NCBI GenBank assembly: GCA_902729315.2
Contig: LR746270.1
Coordinates: forward strand, 6,007,221 to 6,071,220
From: Spirodela intermedia
Lineage: Eukaryota > Streptophyta > Magnoliopsida > Alismatales > Araceae
Reading direction: 5' to 3'
Length of the DNA stretch: 64,000 nt
The translations under genes and the position numbers were made by a program. The notes below the pieces were generated by a model. It saw nothing but the letters and a program-made list of their open reading frames with translations. It did not search any database and was not told the origin of the DNA. Positions 8,453 through 22,643 of the stretch are shown in pieces. Numbering within the stretch: the first letter of the stretch is position 1; every line of letters begins with the position of its first letter.

Positions 8453-9863
8453 CTAATTCTCGGCCTACACGCAGGGCCTCCTCGTAGCCACCCCCAAAAG
8501 GCACATTCTTTTCAACGAATTTTCCAGTTAGTTCCCTTCATTCTCGGAGGTCCTTCCTTCCCTTCCCTTCCCTTCTTTTCCCTTCTGCTGGTGGATTCTA
8601 GGGCCCTGCGGACAAATCTATCGTCATGCGGTCTCAAGACAAGGAGCTTTCAACCAAGTCACGTTCTTTGGACTCAAGGTCATGACTCACTGTAATCTAA
8701 CCATGCGTCCTTCTAGTTTATGCGGCGTTAGGATAACCATAATTCCTAGCGTTTAGGTACAGCAGAACACGGTAATAATTATGCACCATGTGTGATGAGT
8801 TAGTTTCAGAAGAATTAAGTAGACAAAATACAATTTTTCCCATGATTTCCAATATTTCGAAACTTATGTCAAGGGCGTTGACTTGGATTTTGGTTCTATG
8901 CACTTGAGAAGTCACTAATCATAGTCACCCAGGCAGAAGTTCAAATACGGTATGCAAATATGTTTTGTTTGTTCAGGTTATATCGTTGAAGCGGATAAAA
9001 TTACGAACGATGTATAGCCCAATAAGACTACAAGTAGTAGGCTTCCATCGCCAACTCCGTGTATAGCGTTGCCCAATTTCAGCTCAACTCAAGTGGGCTG
9101 GGGGATGCCGCAATTCCAGCTCAATTCGAGTGGATCAAGGGCAACATACGTGAAGGCATTATTAACTCAGCTCAATTTAGTTTGGACACAGCCTAGCAAT
9201 AGATTTGGACACATGTTAAATGTGTCAGAATCTCGATTCCGCATTTGTAGGTTAGTTATAACTACCCTAGAGGCATTCTCGTTTTCCGCAACTCATTTAT
9301 GAGTTCACCCCCGTGTAGGACGGGCCGAAGATAGCAAGATCTGAGCACGAATCCGCGTATACGGATCTTGGAAACAAAACCGGTTTCTAAATCTATAAAA
9401 CCAGAGGCATTCTCCAACCCCTGGGCACAAACACGGATAACTGGTAAGGCGTGAATAATGCATTATCTACAAAGCGTAGCACAGCAGATCCATAATTTAT
9501 GAACACAAATTCATTGGTTTGCTAATGAATGCATACGATCTAGCCCAAGAACCGATGTCAAGGTTTTCGGACCCAGGTGGAGAAACCAATAAGATCTGCG
9601 TCGAGGCGGCTAGAAAGGGAATAGAACCAGGTGCAAGTGATGTGTTGGACCAACTCAGGTGAGTCAGAGATTCAGAAGATGCGTAGGCTATCCTTTACCC
9701 AAATTCAGCCTCCGATGGCCCCACTGAGAGAGACCGGTCACATATTTATTGGCCCTGAATCTTACGATTCGCACATTTGATTCATGTGAAATAACCGTAA
9801 TCCGTTCTCTTCTCCACATTTCCTAGGATCATAATAGATTTCTCCCTTATGCTTTAGTTGTAA
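8453..9863 (+). repeat. Satellite unit 7
   Basis: 1411 bases; types G/A/G, CG form. Long tract. Three bases are lost between the first two subrepeats (GGGGGATGCCGC). Confidence 0.97.
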
Positions 9864-11276
9864 CTAATTCTCGGCCTACACGCAGGGCCTCCCTCGTAGC
9901 CCCCCCAAAAGGCACATTCTTTTCAACGAATTTTCCAGTTAGTTCCCTTCATTCTCGGAGGTCCTTCCTTCCCTTCCCTTCCCTTCTTTTCCCTTCTGCT
10001 GGTGGATTCTAGGGCCCTGCGGACAAATCTATCGTCATGCGGTCTCAAGACAAGGAGCTTTCAACCAAGTCACGTTCTTTGGACTCAAGGTCATGACTCA
10101 CTGTAATCTAACCGCCCTTCTAGTTTATGCGGCGTTAGGATAACCATAATTCCTAGCGTTTAGGTACAGCAGAACACGGTAATAATTATGCACCATGTGT
10201 GATGAGTTAGTTTCAGAAGAATTAAGTAGACAAAATACAATTTTTCCCATGATTTCCAATATTTCGAAACTTATGTCAAGGGCGTTGACTTGGATTTTGG
10301 TTCTATGCACTTGAGAAGTCACTAATCATAGTCACCCAGGCAGAAGTTCAAATACGGTATGCAAATATGTTTTGTTTGTTCAGGTTATATGCGTTGAAGC
10401 GGATAAAATTACGAACGATGTATAGCCCAATAAGACTACAAGTAGTAGGCTTCCATCGCTCAACTCCGGTGTATAGCGTTGCCCAATTTCAGCTCAACTC
10501 AAGTGGGCTGGGGGATGATGCCCAATTCCAGCTCAATTCGAGTGGATCAAGGGCAACATACGTGAAGGCATTATTAACTCAGCTCAATTTAGTTTGGACA
10601 CAGCCTAGCAATAGATTTGGACACATGTTAAATGTGTCAGAATCTCGATTCCGCATTTGTAGGTTAGTTATAACTACCCTAGAGAGGCATTCTCGTTTTC
10701 AAACTCATTTATGAGTTCACCCCACGTGTAGGACGGACGAAGATAGCAAGATCTGAGCACGAATCCGGTATACGGATCTTGGAAACAAAACCGGTTTCTA
10801 AATCTATAAAACCAGAGGCATTCTCCAACCCCTGGGCGCACAAACACGGATAACTGGTAAGGCGTGAATAATGCATTATCTACAAAGCGTAGCACAGCAG
10901 ATCCATAATTTATGAACACAAATTCATTGGTTTGCTAATGAATGCATACGATCTAGCCCAAGAACCGATGTCAAGGTTTTCGGACCCAGGTGGAGAAACC
11001 AATAAGATCTGCGTCGAGACGGCTAGAAAGGGAATAGAACCAGGTGCAAGTGATGTGTTGGACCAACTCAGGTGAGTCAGAGATTCAGAAGATGCGTAGG
11101 CTATCCTTTACCCAAATTCAGCCTCCGATGGCCCCACTGAGAGAGACCGGTCACATATTTATTGGCCCTGAATCTTACGATTCGCACATTTGATTCATGT
11201 GAAATAACCGTAATCCGTTCTCTTCTCCACATTTCCTAGGATCATAATAGATTTCTCCCTTATGCTTTAGTTGTAA
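9864..11276 (+). repeat. Satellite unit 8
   Basis: 1413 bases; types G/A/A, GCG form. Long tract. The variable GCG site near 10113 reads ACCGCCC, with ATG lost. Confidence 0.97.
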
Positions 11277-12686
11277 CTAATTCTCGGCCTACACGCAGGG
11301 CCTCCTCGTAGCCACCCCCAAAAGGCACATTCTTTTCAACGAATTTTCCAGTTAGTTCCCTTCATTCTCGGAGGTCCTTCCTTCCCTTCCCTTCCCTTCT
11401 TTTCCCTTCTGCTGGTGGATTCTAGGGCCCTGCGGACAAATCTATACGTCATGCGGTCTCAAGACAAGGAGCTTTCAACCAAGTCACGTTCTTTGCGGAC
11501 TCAAGGTCATGACTCACTGTAATCGCCCTTCTAGTTTATGCGGCGTTAGGATAACCATAATTCCTAGCGTTTAGGTACAGCAGAACACGGTAATAATTAT
11601 GCACCATGTGTGATGAGTTAGTTTCAGAAGAATTAAGTAGACAAAATACAATTTTTCCCATGATTTCCAATATTTCGAAACTTATGTCAAGGGCGTTGAC
11701 TTGGATTTTGGTTCTATGCACTTGAGAAGTCACTAATCATAGTCACCCAGGCAGAAGTTCAAATACGGTATGCAAATATGTTTTGTTTGTTCAGGTTATA
11801 TCGCTTGAAACGGATAAAATTACGAGCGATGTATAGCCCAATAAGACTACAAGTAGTAGGCTTCCATCGCCAACTCCGTGTATAGCGTTGCCCAATTTCA
11901 GCTCAACTCAAGTGGGCTGGGGATGATGCCCAATTCCAGCTCAATTCGAGTGGATCAAGGGCAACATACGTGAAGGCATTATTAACTCAGCTCAATTTAG
12001 TTTGGACACAGCCTAGCAATAGATTTGGACACATGTTAAATGTGTCAGAATCTCGATTCCGCATTTGTAGGTTAGTTATAACTACCCTAGAGGCATTCTC
12101 GTTTTCCGCAACTCATTTATGAGTTCACCCCCGTGTAGGACGGACGCCGAAGATAGCAAGATCTGAGCACGAATCCGCGTATACGGATCTTGGAAACAAA
12201 ACCGGTTTCTAAATCTATAAAACCAGAGGCATTCTCCAACCCCTGGGCACAAACACGGATAACTGGTAAGGCGTGAATAATGCATTATCTACAAAGCGTA
12301 GCACAGCAGATCCATAATTTATGAACACAAATTCATTGGTTTGCTAATGAATGCATACGATCTAGCCCAAGAACCGATGTCAAGGTTTTCGGACCCAGGT
12401 GGAGAAACCAATAAGATCTGCGTCGAGACGGCTAGAAAGGGAATAGAACCAGGTGCAAGTGATGTGTTGGACCAACTCAGGTGAGTCAGAGATTCAGAAG
12501 ATGCGTAGGCTATCCTTTACCCAAATTCAGCCTCCGATGGCCCCACTGAGAGAGACCGGTCACATATTTATTGGCCCTGAATCTTACGATTCGCACATTT
12601 GATTCATGTGAAATAACCGTAATCCGTTCTCTTCTCCACATTTCCTAGGATCATAATAGATTTCTCCCCTTATGCTTTAGTTGTAA
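11277..12686 (+). repeat. Satellite unit 9
   Basis: 1410 bases; types A/G/A, CG form (ATCGCTTG). First unit of the block with A at site 1. TAACCATG is missing near 11524. Confidence 0.97.
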
Positions 12687-14108
12687 CTAATTCTCGGCCT
12701 ACACGCAGGGCCTCCTCGTAGCCACCCCCAAAAGGCACATTCTTTTCAACGAATTTTCCAGTTAGTTCCCTTCATTCTCGGAGGTCCTTCCTTCCCTTCC
12801 CTTCCCTTCTTTTCCCTTCTGCTGGTGGATTCTAGGGCCCTGCGGACAAATCTATCGTCATGCGGTCTCAAGACAAGGAGCTTTCAACCAAGTCACGTTC
12901 TTTGCGGACTCAAGGTCATGACTCACTGTAATCTAACCATGCGTCCTTCTAGTTTATGCGGCGTTAGGATAACCATAATTCCTAGCGTTTAGGTACAGCA
13001 GAACACGGTAATAATTATGCACCATGTGTGATGAGTTAGTTTCAGAAGAATTAAGTAGACAAAATACAATTTTTCCCATGATTTCCAATATTTCGAAACT
13101 TATGTCAAGGGCGTTGACTTGGATTTTGGTTCTATGCACTTGAGAAGTCACTAATCATAGTCACCCAGGCAGAAGTTCAAATACGGTATGCAAATATGTT
13201 TTGTTTGTTCAGGTTATATGCGTTGAAACGGATAAAATTACGAACGATGTATAGCCCAATAAGACTACAAGTAGTAGGCTTCCATCGCCAACTCCGTGTA
13301 TAGCGTTGCCCAATTTCAGCTCAACTCAAGTGGGCTGGGGGATGATGCCCCAATTCCAGCTCAATTCGAGTGGATCAAGGGCAACATACGTGAAGGCATT
13401 ATTAACTCAGCTCAATTTAGTTTGGACACAGCCTAGCAATAGATTTGGACACATGTTAAATGTGTCAGAATCTCGATTCCGCATTTGTAGGTTAGTTATA
13501 ACTACCCCTAGAGGCATTCTCGTTTTCCGCAACTCATTTATGAGTTCACCCCACGTGTAGGACGGACCGAAGATAGCAAGATCTGAGCACGAATCCGCGG
13601 TATACGGATCTTGGAAACAAAACCGGTTTCTAAATCTATAAAACCAGAGGCATTCTCCAACCCCTGGGCGCACAAACACGGATAACTGGTAAGGCGTGAA
13701 TAATGCATTATCTACAAAGCGTAGCACAGCAGATCCATAATTTATGAACACAAATTCATTGGTTTGCTAATGAATGCATACGATCTAGCCCAAGAACCGA
13801 TGTCAAGGTTTTCGGACCCAGGTGGAGAAACCAATAAGATCTGCGTCGAGACGGCTAGAAAGGGAATAGAACCAGGTGCAAGTGATGTGTTGGACCAACT
13901 CAGGTGAGTCAGAGATTCAGAAGATGCGTAGGCTATCCTTTACCCAAATTCAGCCTCCGATGGCCCCACTGAGAGAGACCGGTCACATATTTATTGGCCC
14001 TGAATCTTACGATTCGCACATTTGATTCATGTGAAATAACCGTAATCCGTTCTCTTCTCCACATTTCCTAGGATCATAATAGATTTCTCCCTTATGCTTT
14101 AGTTGTAA
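12687..14108 (+). repeat. Satellite unit 10
   Basis: 1422 bases; types A/A/A, GCG form. Long tract. Confidence 0.97.
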
Positions 14109-15527
14109 CTAATTCTCGGCCTACACGCAGGGCCTCCTCGTAGCCACCCCCAAAAGGCACATTCTTTTCAACGAATTTTCCAGTTAGTTCCCTTCATTCT
14201 CGGAGGTCCTTCCTTCCCTTCCCTTCCCTTCTTTTCCCTTCTGCTGGTGGATTCTAGGGCCCTGCGGACAAATCTATACGCCATGCGGTCTCAAGACAAG
14301 GAGCTTTCAACCAAGTCACGTTCTTTGCGGACTCAAGGTCATGACTCACTGTAATCTAACCATGCGCCCTTCTAGTTTATGCGGCGTTAGGATAACCATA
14401 ATTCCTAGCGTTTAGGTACAGCAGAACACGGTAATAATTATGCACCATGTGTGATGAGTTAGTTTCAGAAGAATTAAGTAGACAAAATACAATTTTTCCC
14501 ATGATTTCCAATATTTCGAAACTTATGTCAAGGGCGTTGACTTGGATTTTGGTTCTATGCACTTGAGAAGTCACTAATCATAGTCACCCAGGCAGAAGTT
14601 CAAATACGGTATGCAAATATGTTTTGTTTGTTCAGGTTATATCGTTGAAACGGATAAAATTACGAACGATGTATAGCCCAATAAGACTACAAGTAGTAGG
14701 CTTCCATCGCCAACTCCGTGTATAGCGTTGCCCAATTTCAGCTCAACTCAAGTGGGCTGGGGGATGATGCCGCCCAATTCCAGCTCAATTCGAGTGGATC
14801 AAGGGCGCAACATACGTGAAGGCATTATTAACTCAGCTCAATTTAGTTTGGACACAGCCTAGCAATAGATTTGGACACATGTTAAATGTGTCAGAATCTC
14901 GATTCCGCATTTGTAGGTTAGTTATAACTACCCCTAGAGGCATTCTCGTTTTCCGCAACTCATTTATGAGTTCACCCCCGTGTAGGACCGAAGATAGCAA
15001 GATCTGAGCACGAATCCGCGTATACGGATCTTGGAAACAAAACCGTTTCTAAATCTATAAAACCAGAGGCATTCTCCAACCCCTGGACGCACAAACACGG
15101 ATAACTGGTAAGGCGTGAATAATGCATTATCTACAAAGCGTAGCACAGCAGATCCATAATTTATGAACACAAATTCATTGGTTTGCTAATGAATGCATAC
15201 GATCTAGCCCAAGAACCGATGTCAAGGTTTTCGGACCCAGGTGGAGAAACCAATAAGATCTGCGTCGAGACGGCTAGAAAGGGAATAGAACCAGGTGCAA
15301 GTGATGTGTTGGACCAACTCAGGTGAGTCAGAGATTCAGAAGATGCGTAGGCTATCCTTTACCCAAATTCAGCCTCCGATGGCCCCACTGAGAGAGACCG
15401 GTCACATATTTATTGGCCCTGAATCTTACGATTCGCACATTTGATTCATGTGAAATAACCGTAATCCGTTCTCTTCTCCACATTTCCTAGGATCATAATA
15501 GATTTCTCCCTTATGCTTTAGTTGTAA
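14109..15527 (+). repeat. Satellite unit 11
   Basis: 1419 bases; types A/A/A, CG form. Carries CTATACGCCATG where most units have CTATCGTCATG. Confidence 0.97.
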
Positions 15528-16952
15528 CTAATTCTCGGCCTACACGCAGGGCCTCCTCGTAGCCACCCCCAAAAGGCACATTCTTTTCAACGAATTTTCC
15601 AGTTAGTTCCCTTCATTCTCGGAGGTCCTTCCTTCCCTTCCCTTCCCTTCTTTTCCCTTCTGCTGGTGGATTCTAGGGCCCTGCGGACAAATCTATACGT
15701 CATGCGGTCTCAAGACAAGGAGCTTTCAACCAAGTCACGTTCTTTGGACTCAAGGTCATGACTCACTGTAATCTAACCATCGTCCTTCTAGTTTATGCGG
15801 CGTTAGGATAACCATAATTCCTAGCGTTTAGGTACAGCAGAACACGGTAATAATTATGCACCATGTGTGATGAGTTAGTTTCAGAAGAATTAAGTAGACA
15901 AAATACAATTTTTCCCATGATTTCCAATATTTCGAAACTTATGTCAAGGGCGTTGACTTGGATTTTGGTTCTATGCACTTGAGAAGTCACTAATCATAGT
16001 CACCCAGGCAGAAGTTCAAATACGGTATGCAAATATGTTTTGTTTGTTCAGGTTATATGCGTTGAAACGGATAAAATTACGAACGATGTATAGCCCAATA
16101 AGACTACAAGTAGTAGGCTTCCATCGCTCAACTCCGTGTATAGCGTTGCCCAATTTCAGCTCAACTCAAGTGGGCTGGGGGATGATGCCGCCCAATTCCA
16201 GCTCAATTCGAGTGGATCAAGGGCGCAACATACGTGAAGGCATTATTAACTCAGCTCAATTTAGTTTGGACACAGCCTAGCAATAGATTTGGACACATGT
16301 TAAATGTGTCAGAATCTCGATTCCGCATTTGTAGGTTAGTTATAACTACCCCTAGAGGCATTCTCGTTTTCCGCAACTCATTTATGAGTTCACCCCGTGT
16401 AGGACGGACGCCGAAGATAGCAAGATCTGAGCACGAATCCGCGGTATACGGATCTTGGAAACAAAACCGTTTCTAAATCTATAAAACCAGAGGCATTCTC
16501 CAACCCCTGGGCGCACAAACACGGATAACTGGTAAGGCGTGAATAATGCATTATCTACAAAGCGTAGCACAGCAGATCCATAATTTATGAACACAAATTC
16601 ATTGGTTTGCTAATGAATGCATACGATCTAGCCCAAGAACCGATGTCAAGGTTTTCGGACCCAGGTGGAGAAACCAATAAGATCTGCGTCGAGACGGCTA
16701 GAAAGGGAATAGAACCAGGTGCAAGTGATGTGTTGGACCAACTCAGGTGAGTCAGAGATTCAGAAGATGCGTAGGCTATCCTTTACCCAAATTCAGCCTC
16801 CGATGGCCCCACTGAGAGAGACCGGTCACATATTTATTGGCCCTGAATCTTACGATTCGCACATTTGATTCATGTGAAATAACCGTAATCCGTTCTCTTC
16901 TCCACATTTCCTAGGATCATAATAGATTTCTCCCCTTATGCTTTAGTTGTAA
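15528..16952 (+). repeat. Satellite unit 12
   Basis: 1425 bases; types A/A/A, GCG form. Long tract. Confidence 0.97.
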
Positions 16953-18371
16953 CTAATTCTCGGCCTACACGCAGGGCCTCCTCGTAGCCACCCCCAAAAG
17001 GCACATTCTTTTCAACGAATTTTCCAGTTAGTTCCCTTCATTCTCGGAGGTCCTTCCTTCCCTTCCCTTCCCTTCTTTTCCCTTCTGCTGGTGGATTCTA
17101 GGGCCCTGCGGACAAATCTATACGTCATGCGGTCTCAAGACAAGGAGCTTTCAACCAAGTCACGTTCTTTGGACTCAAGGTCATGACTCACTGTAATCTA
17201 ACCATGCGCCCTTCTAGTTTATGCGGCGTTAGGATAACCATAATTCCTAGCGTTTAGGTACAGCAGAACACGGTAATAATTATGCACCATGTGTGATGAG
17301 TTAGTTTCAGAAGAATTAAGTAGACAAAATACAATTTTTCCCATGATTTCCAATATTTCGAAACTTATGTCAAGGGCGTTGACTTGGATTTTGGTTCTAT
17401 GCACTTGAGAAGTCACTAATCATAGTCACCCAGGCAGAAGTTCAAATACGGTATGCAAATATGTTTTGTTTGTTCAGGTTATATGCGTTGAAACGGATAA
17501 AATTACGAACGATGTATAGCCCAATAAGACTACAAGTAGTAGGCTTCCATCGCCAACTCCGTGTATAGCGCTGCCCAATTTCAGCTCAACTCAAGTGGGC
17601 TGGGGGATGATGCCGCCCAATTCCAGCTCAATTCGAGTGGATCAAGGGCAACATACGTGAAGGCATTATTAACTCAGCTCAATTTAGTTTGGACACAGCC
17701 TAGCAATAGATTTGGACACATGTTAAATGTGTCAGAATCTCGATTCCGCATTTGTAGGTTAGTTATAACTACCCTAGAGGCATTCTCGTTTTCCGCAACT
17801 CATTTATGAGTTCACCCCACGTAGGACGGACGCGAAGATAGCAAGATCTGAGCACGAATCCGCGTATACGGATCTTGGAAACAAAACCGGTTTCTAAATC
17901 TATAAAACCAGAGGCATTCTCCAACCCCTGGGCACAAACACGGATAACTGGTAAGGCGTGAATAATGCATTATCTACAAAGCGTAGCACAGCAGATCCAT
18001 AATTTATGAACACAAATTCATTGGTTTGCTAATGAATGCATACGATCTAGCCCAAGAACCGATGTCAAGGTTTTCGGACCCAGGTGGAGAAACCAATAAG
18101 ATCTGCGTCGAGACGGCTAGAAAGGGAATAGAACCAGGTGCAAGTGATGTGTTGGACCAACTCAGGTGAGTCAGAGATTCAGAAGATGCGTAGGCTATCC
18201 TTTACCCAAATTCAGCCTCCGATGGCCCCACTGAGAGAGACCGGTCACATATTTATTGGCCCTGAATCTTACGATTCGCACATTTGATTCATGTGAAATA
18301 ACCGTAATCCGTTCTCTTCTCCACATTTCCTAGGATCATAATAGATTTCTCCCCTTATGCTTTAGTTGTAA
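16953..18371 (+). repeat. Satellite unit 13
   Basis: 1419 bases; types A/A/A, GCG form. Private T-to-C substitution at about 17571 (TAGCGCTGCCC). Confidence 0.97.
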
Positions 18372-19800
18372 CTAATTCTCGGCCTACACGCAGGGCCTCC
18401 TCGTAGCCACCCCCAAAAGGCACATTCTTTTCAACGAATTTTCCAGTTAGTTCCCTTCATTCTCGGAGGTCCTTCCTTCCCTTCCCTTCCCTTCTTTTCC
18501 CTTCTGCTGGTGGATTCTAGGGCCCTGCGGACAAATCTATACGTCATGCGGTCTCAAGACAAGGAGCTTTCAACCAAGTCACGTTCTTTCGGACTCAAGG
18601 TCATGACTCACTGTAATCTAACCATGCGCCCTTCTAGTTTATGCGGCGTTAGGATAACCATAATTCCTAGCGTTTAGGTACAGCAGAACACGGTAATAAT
18701 TATGCACCATGTGTGATGAGTTAGTTTCAGAAGAATTAAGTAGACAAAATACAATTTTTCCCATGATTTCCAATATTTCGAAACTTATGTCAAGGGCGTT
18801 GACTTGGATTTTGGTTCTATGCACTTGAGAAGTCACTAATCATAGTCACCCAGGCAGAAGTTCAAATACGGTATGCAAATATGTTTTGTTTGTTCAGGTT
18901 ATATGCGTTGAAACGGATAAAATTACGAGCGATGTATAGCCCAATAAGACTACAAGTAGTAGGCTTCCATCGCTCAACTCCGTGTATAGCGTTGCCCAAT
19001 TTCAGCTCAACTCAAGTGGGCTGGGGGATGATGCCGCCCAATTCCAGCTCAATTCGAGTGGATCAAGGGCGCAACATACGTGAAGGCATTATTAACTCAG
19101 CTCAATTTAGTTTGGACACAGCCTAGCAATAGATTTGGACACATGTTAAATGTGTCAGAATCTCGATTCCGCATTTGTAGGTTAGTTATAACTACCCCTA
19201 GAGGCATTCTCGTTTTCCGCAACTCATTTATGAGTTCACCCCACGTGTAGGACGGACGCCGAAGATAGCAAGATCTGAGCACGAATCCGCGTATACGGAT
19301 CTTGGAAACAAAACCGGTTTCTAAATCTATAAAACCAGAGGCATTCTCCAACCCCTGGGCGCACAAACACGGATAACTGGTAAGGCGTGAATAATGCATT
19401 ATCTACAAAGCGTAGCACAGCAGATCCATAATTTATGAACACAAATTCATTGGTTTGCTAATGAATGCATACGATCTAGCCCAAGAACCGATGTCAAGGT
19501 TTTCGGACCCAGGTGGAGAAACCAATAAGATCTGCGTCGAGACGGCTAGAAAGGGAATAGAACCAGGTGCAAGTGATGTGTTGGACCAACTCAGGTGAGT
19601 CAGAGATTCAGAAGATGCGTAGGCTATCCTTTACCCAAATTCAGCCTCCGATGGCCCCACTGAGAGAGACCGGTCACATATTTATTGGCCCTGAATCTTA
19701 CGATTCGCACATTTGATTCATGTGAAATAACCGTAATCCGTTCTCTTCTCCACATTTCCTAGGATCATAATAGATTTCTCCCCTTATGCTTTAGTTGTAA
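18372..19800 (+). repeat. Satellite unit 14
   Basis: 1429 bases, the longest unit; types A/G/A, GCG form. Its first-half plus frame (18881-19126) translates identically to that of unit 18, four units away. Confidence 0.97.
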
Positions 19801-21221
19801 CTAATTCTCGGCCTACACGCAGGGCCTCCTCGTAGCCACCCCCAAAAGGCACATTCTTTTCAACGAATTTTCCAGTTAGTTCCCTTCATTCTCGGAGGTC
19901 CTTCCTTCCCTTCCCTTCCCTTCTTTTCCCTTCTGCTGGTGGATTCTAGGGCCCTGCGGACAAATCTATCGTCATGCGGTCTCAAGACAAGGAGCTTTCA
20001 ACCAAGTCACGTTCTTTGCGGACTCAAGGTCATGACTCACTGTAATCTAACCATGCGCCCTTCTAGTTTATGCGGCGTTAGGATAACCATAATTCCTAGC
20101 GTTTAGGTACAGCAGAACACGGTAATAATTATGCACCATGTGTGATGAGTTAGTTTCAGAAGAATTAAGTAGACAAAATACAATTTTTCCCATGATTTCC
20201 AATATTTCGAAACTTATGTCAAGGGCGTTGACTTGGATTTTGGTTCTATGCACTTGAGAAGTCACTAATCATAGTCACCCAGGCAGAAGTTCAAATACGG
20301 TATGCAAATATGTTTTGTTTGTTCAGGTTATATCGTTGAAACGGATAAAATTACGAACGATGTATAGCCCAATAAGACTACAAGTAGTAGGCTTCCATCG
20401 CCAACTCCGTGTATAGCGTTGCCCAATTTCAGCTCAACTCAAGTGGGCTGGGGGATGATGCCGCCCAATTCCAGCTCAATTCGAGTGGATCAAGGGCGCA
20501 ACATACGTGAAGGCATTATTAACTCAGCTCAATTTAGTTTGGACACAGCCTAGCAATAGATTTGGACACATGTTAAATGTGTCAGAATCTCGATTCCGCA
20601 TTTGTAGGTTAGTTATAACTACCCCTAGAGGCATTCTCGTTTTCCGCAACTCATTTATGAGTTCACCCCACGTAGGACGGACGAAGATAGCAAGATCTGA
20701 GCACGAATCCGCGTATACGGATCTTGGAAACAAAACCGGTTTCTAAATCTATAAAACCAGAGGCATTCTCCAACCCCTGGGCGCACAAACACGGATAACT
20801 GGTAAGGCGTGAATAATGCATTATCTACAAAGCGTAGCACAGCAGATCCATAATTTATGAACACAAATTCATTGGTTTGCTAATGAATGCATACGATCTA
20901 GCCCAAGAACCGATGTCAAGGTTTTCGGACCCAGGTGGAGAAACCAATAAGATCTGCGTCGAGACGGCTAGAAAGGGAATAGAACCAGGTGCAAGTGATG
21001 TGTTGGACCAACTCAGGTGAGTCAGAGATTCAGAAGATGCGTAGGCTATCCTTTACCCAAATTCAGCCTCCGATGGCCCCACTGAGAGAGACCGGTCACA
21101 TATTTATTGGCCCTGAATCTTACGATTCGCACATTTGATTCATGTGAAATAACCGTAATCCGTTCTCTTCTCCACATTTCCTAGGATCATAATAGATTTC
21201 TCCCTTATGCTTTAGTTGTAA
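19801..21221 (+). repeat. Satellite unit 15
   Basis: 1421 bases; types A/A/A, CG form. Long tract. Confidence 0.97.
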
Positions 21222-22643
21222 CTAATTCTCGCCTACACGGGGCCTCCTCGTAGCCACCCCCAAAAGGCACATTCTTTTCAACGAATTTTCCAGTTAGTTC
21301 CCTTCATTCTCGGAGGTCCTTCCTTCCCTTCCCTTCCCTTCTTTTCCCTTCTGCTGGTGGATTCTAGGGCCCTGCGGACAAATCTATCGTCATGCGGTCT
21401 CAAGACAAGGAGCTTTCAACCAAGTCACGTTCTTTGGACTCAAGGTCATGACTCACTGTAATCTAACCATGCGCCCTTCTAGTTTATGCGGCGTTAGGAT
21501 AACCATAATTCCTAGCGTTTAGGTACAGCAGAACACGGTAATAATTATGCACCATGTGTGATGAGTTAGTTTCAGAAGAATTAAGTAGACAAAATACAAT
21601 TTTTCCCATGATTTCCAATATTTCGAAACTTATGTCAAGGGCGTTGACTTGGATTTTGGTTCTATGCACTTGAGAAGTCACTAATCATAGTCACCCAGGC
21701 AGAAGTTCAAATACGGTATGCAAATATGTTTTGTTTGTTCAGGTTATATGCGTTGAAACGGATAAAATTACGAGCGATGTATAGCCCAATAAGACTACAA
21801 GTAGTAGGCTTCCATCGCCAACTCCGTGTATAGCGCGTTGCCCAATTTCAGCTCAACTCAAGTGGGCTGGGGATGATGCCGCCCAATTCCAGCTCAATTC
21901 GAGTGGATCAAGGGCGCAACATACGTGAAGGCATTATTAACTCAGCTCAATTTAGTTTGGACACAGCCTAGCAATAGATTTGGACACATGTTAAATGTGT
22001 CAGAATCTCGATTCCGCATTTGTAGGTTAGTTATAACTACCCCTAGAGGCATTCTCGTTTTCCGCAACTCATTTATGAGTTCACCCCACGTGTAGGACGG
22101 ACGCCGAAGATAGCAAGATCTGAGCACGAATCCGCGTATACGGATCTTGGAAACAAAACCGTTTCTAAATCTATAAAACCAGAGGCATTCTCCAACCCCT
22201 GGGCGCACAAACACGGATAACTGGTAAGGCGTGAATAATGCATTATCTACAAAGCGTAGCACAGCAGATCCATAATTTATGAACACAAATTCATTGGTTT
22301 GCTAATGAATGCATACGATCTAGCCCAAGAACCGATGTCAAGGTTTTCGGACCCAGGTGGAGAAACCAATAAGATCTGCGTCGAGACGGCTAGAAAGGGA
22401 ATAGAACCAGGTGCAAGTGATGTGTTGGACCAACTCAGGTGAGTCAGAGATTCAGAAGATGCGTAGGCTATCCTTTACCCAAATTCAGCCTCCGATGGCC
22501 CCACTGAGAGAGACCGGTCACATATTTATTGGCCCTGAATCTTACGATTCGCACATTTGATTCATGTGAAATAACCGTAATCCGTTCTCTTCTCCACATT
22601 TCCTAGGATCATAATAGATTTCTCCCCTATGCTTTAGTTGTAA
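21222..22643 (+). repeat. Satellite unit 16
   Basis: 1422 bases; types A/G/A, GCG form. Starts CTAATTCTCGCC and then CACGGGGCC, with losses at two CG/CAG positions. Confidence 0.97.
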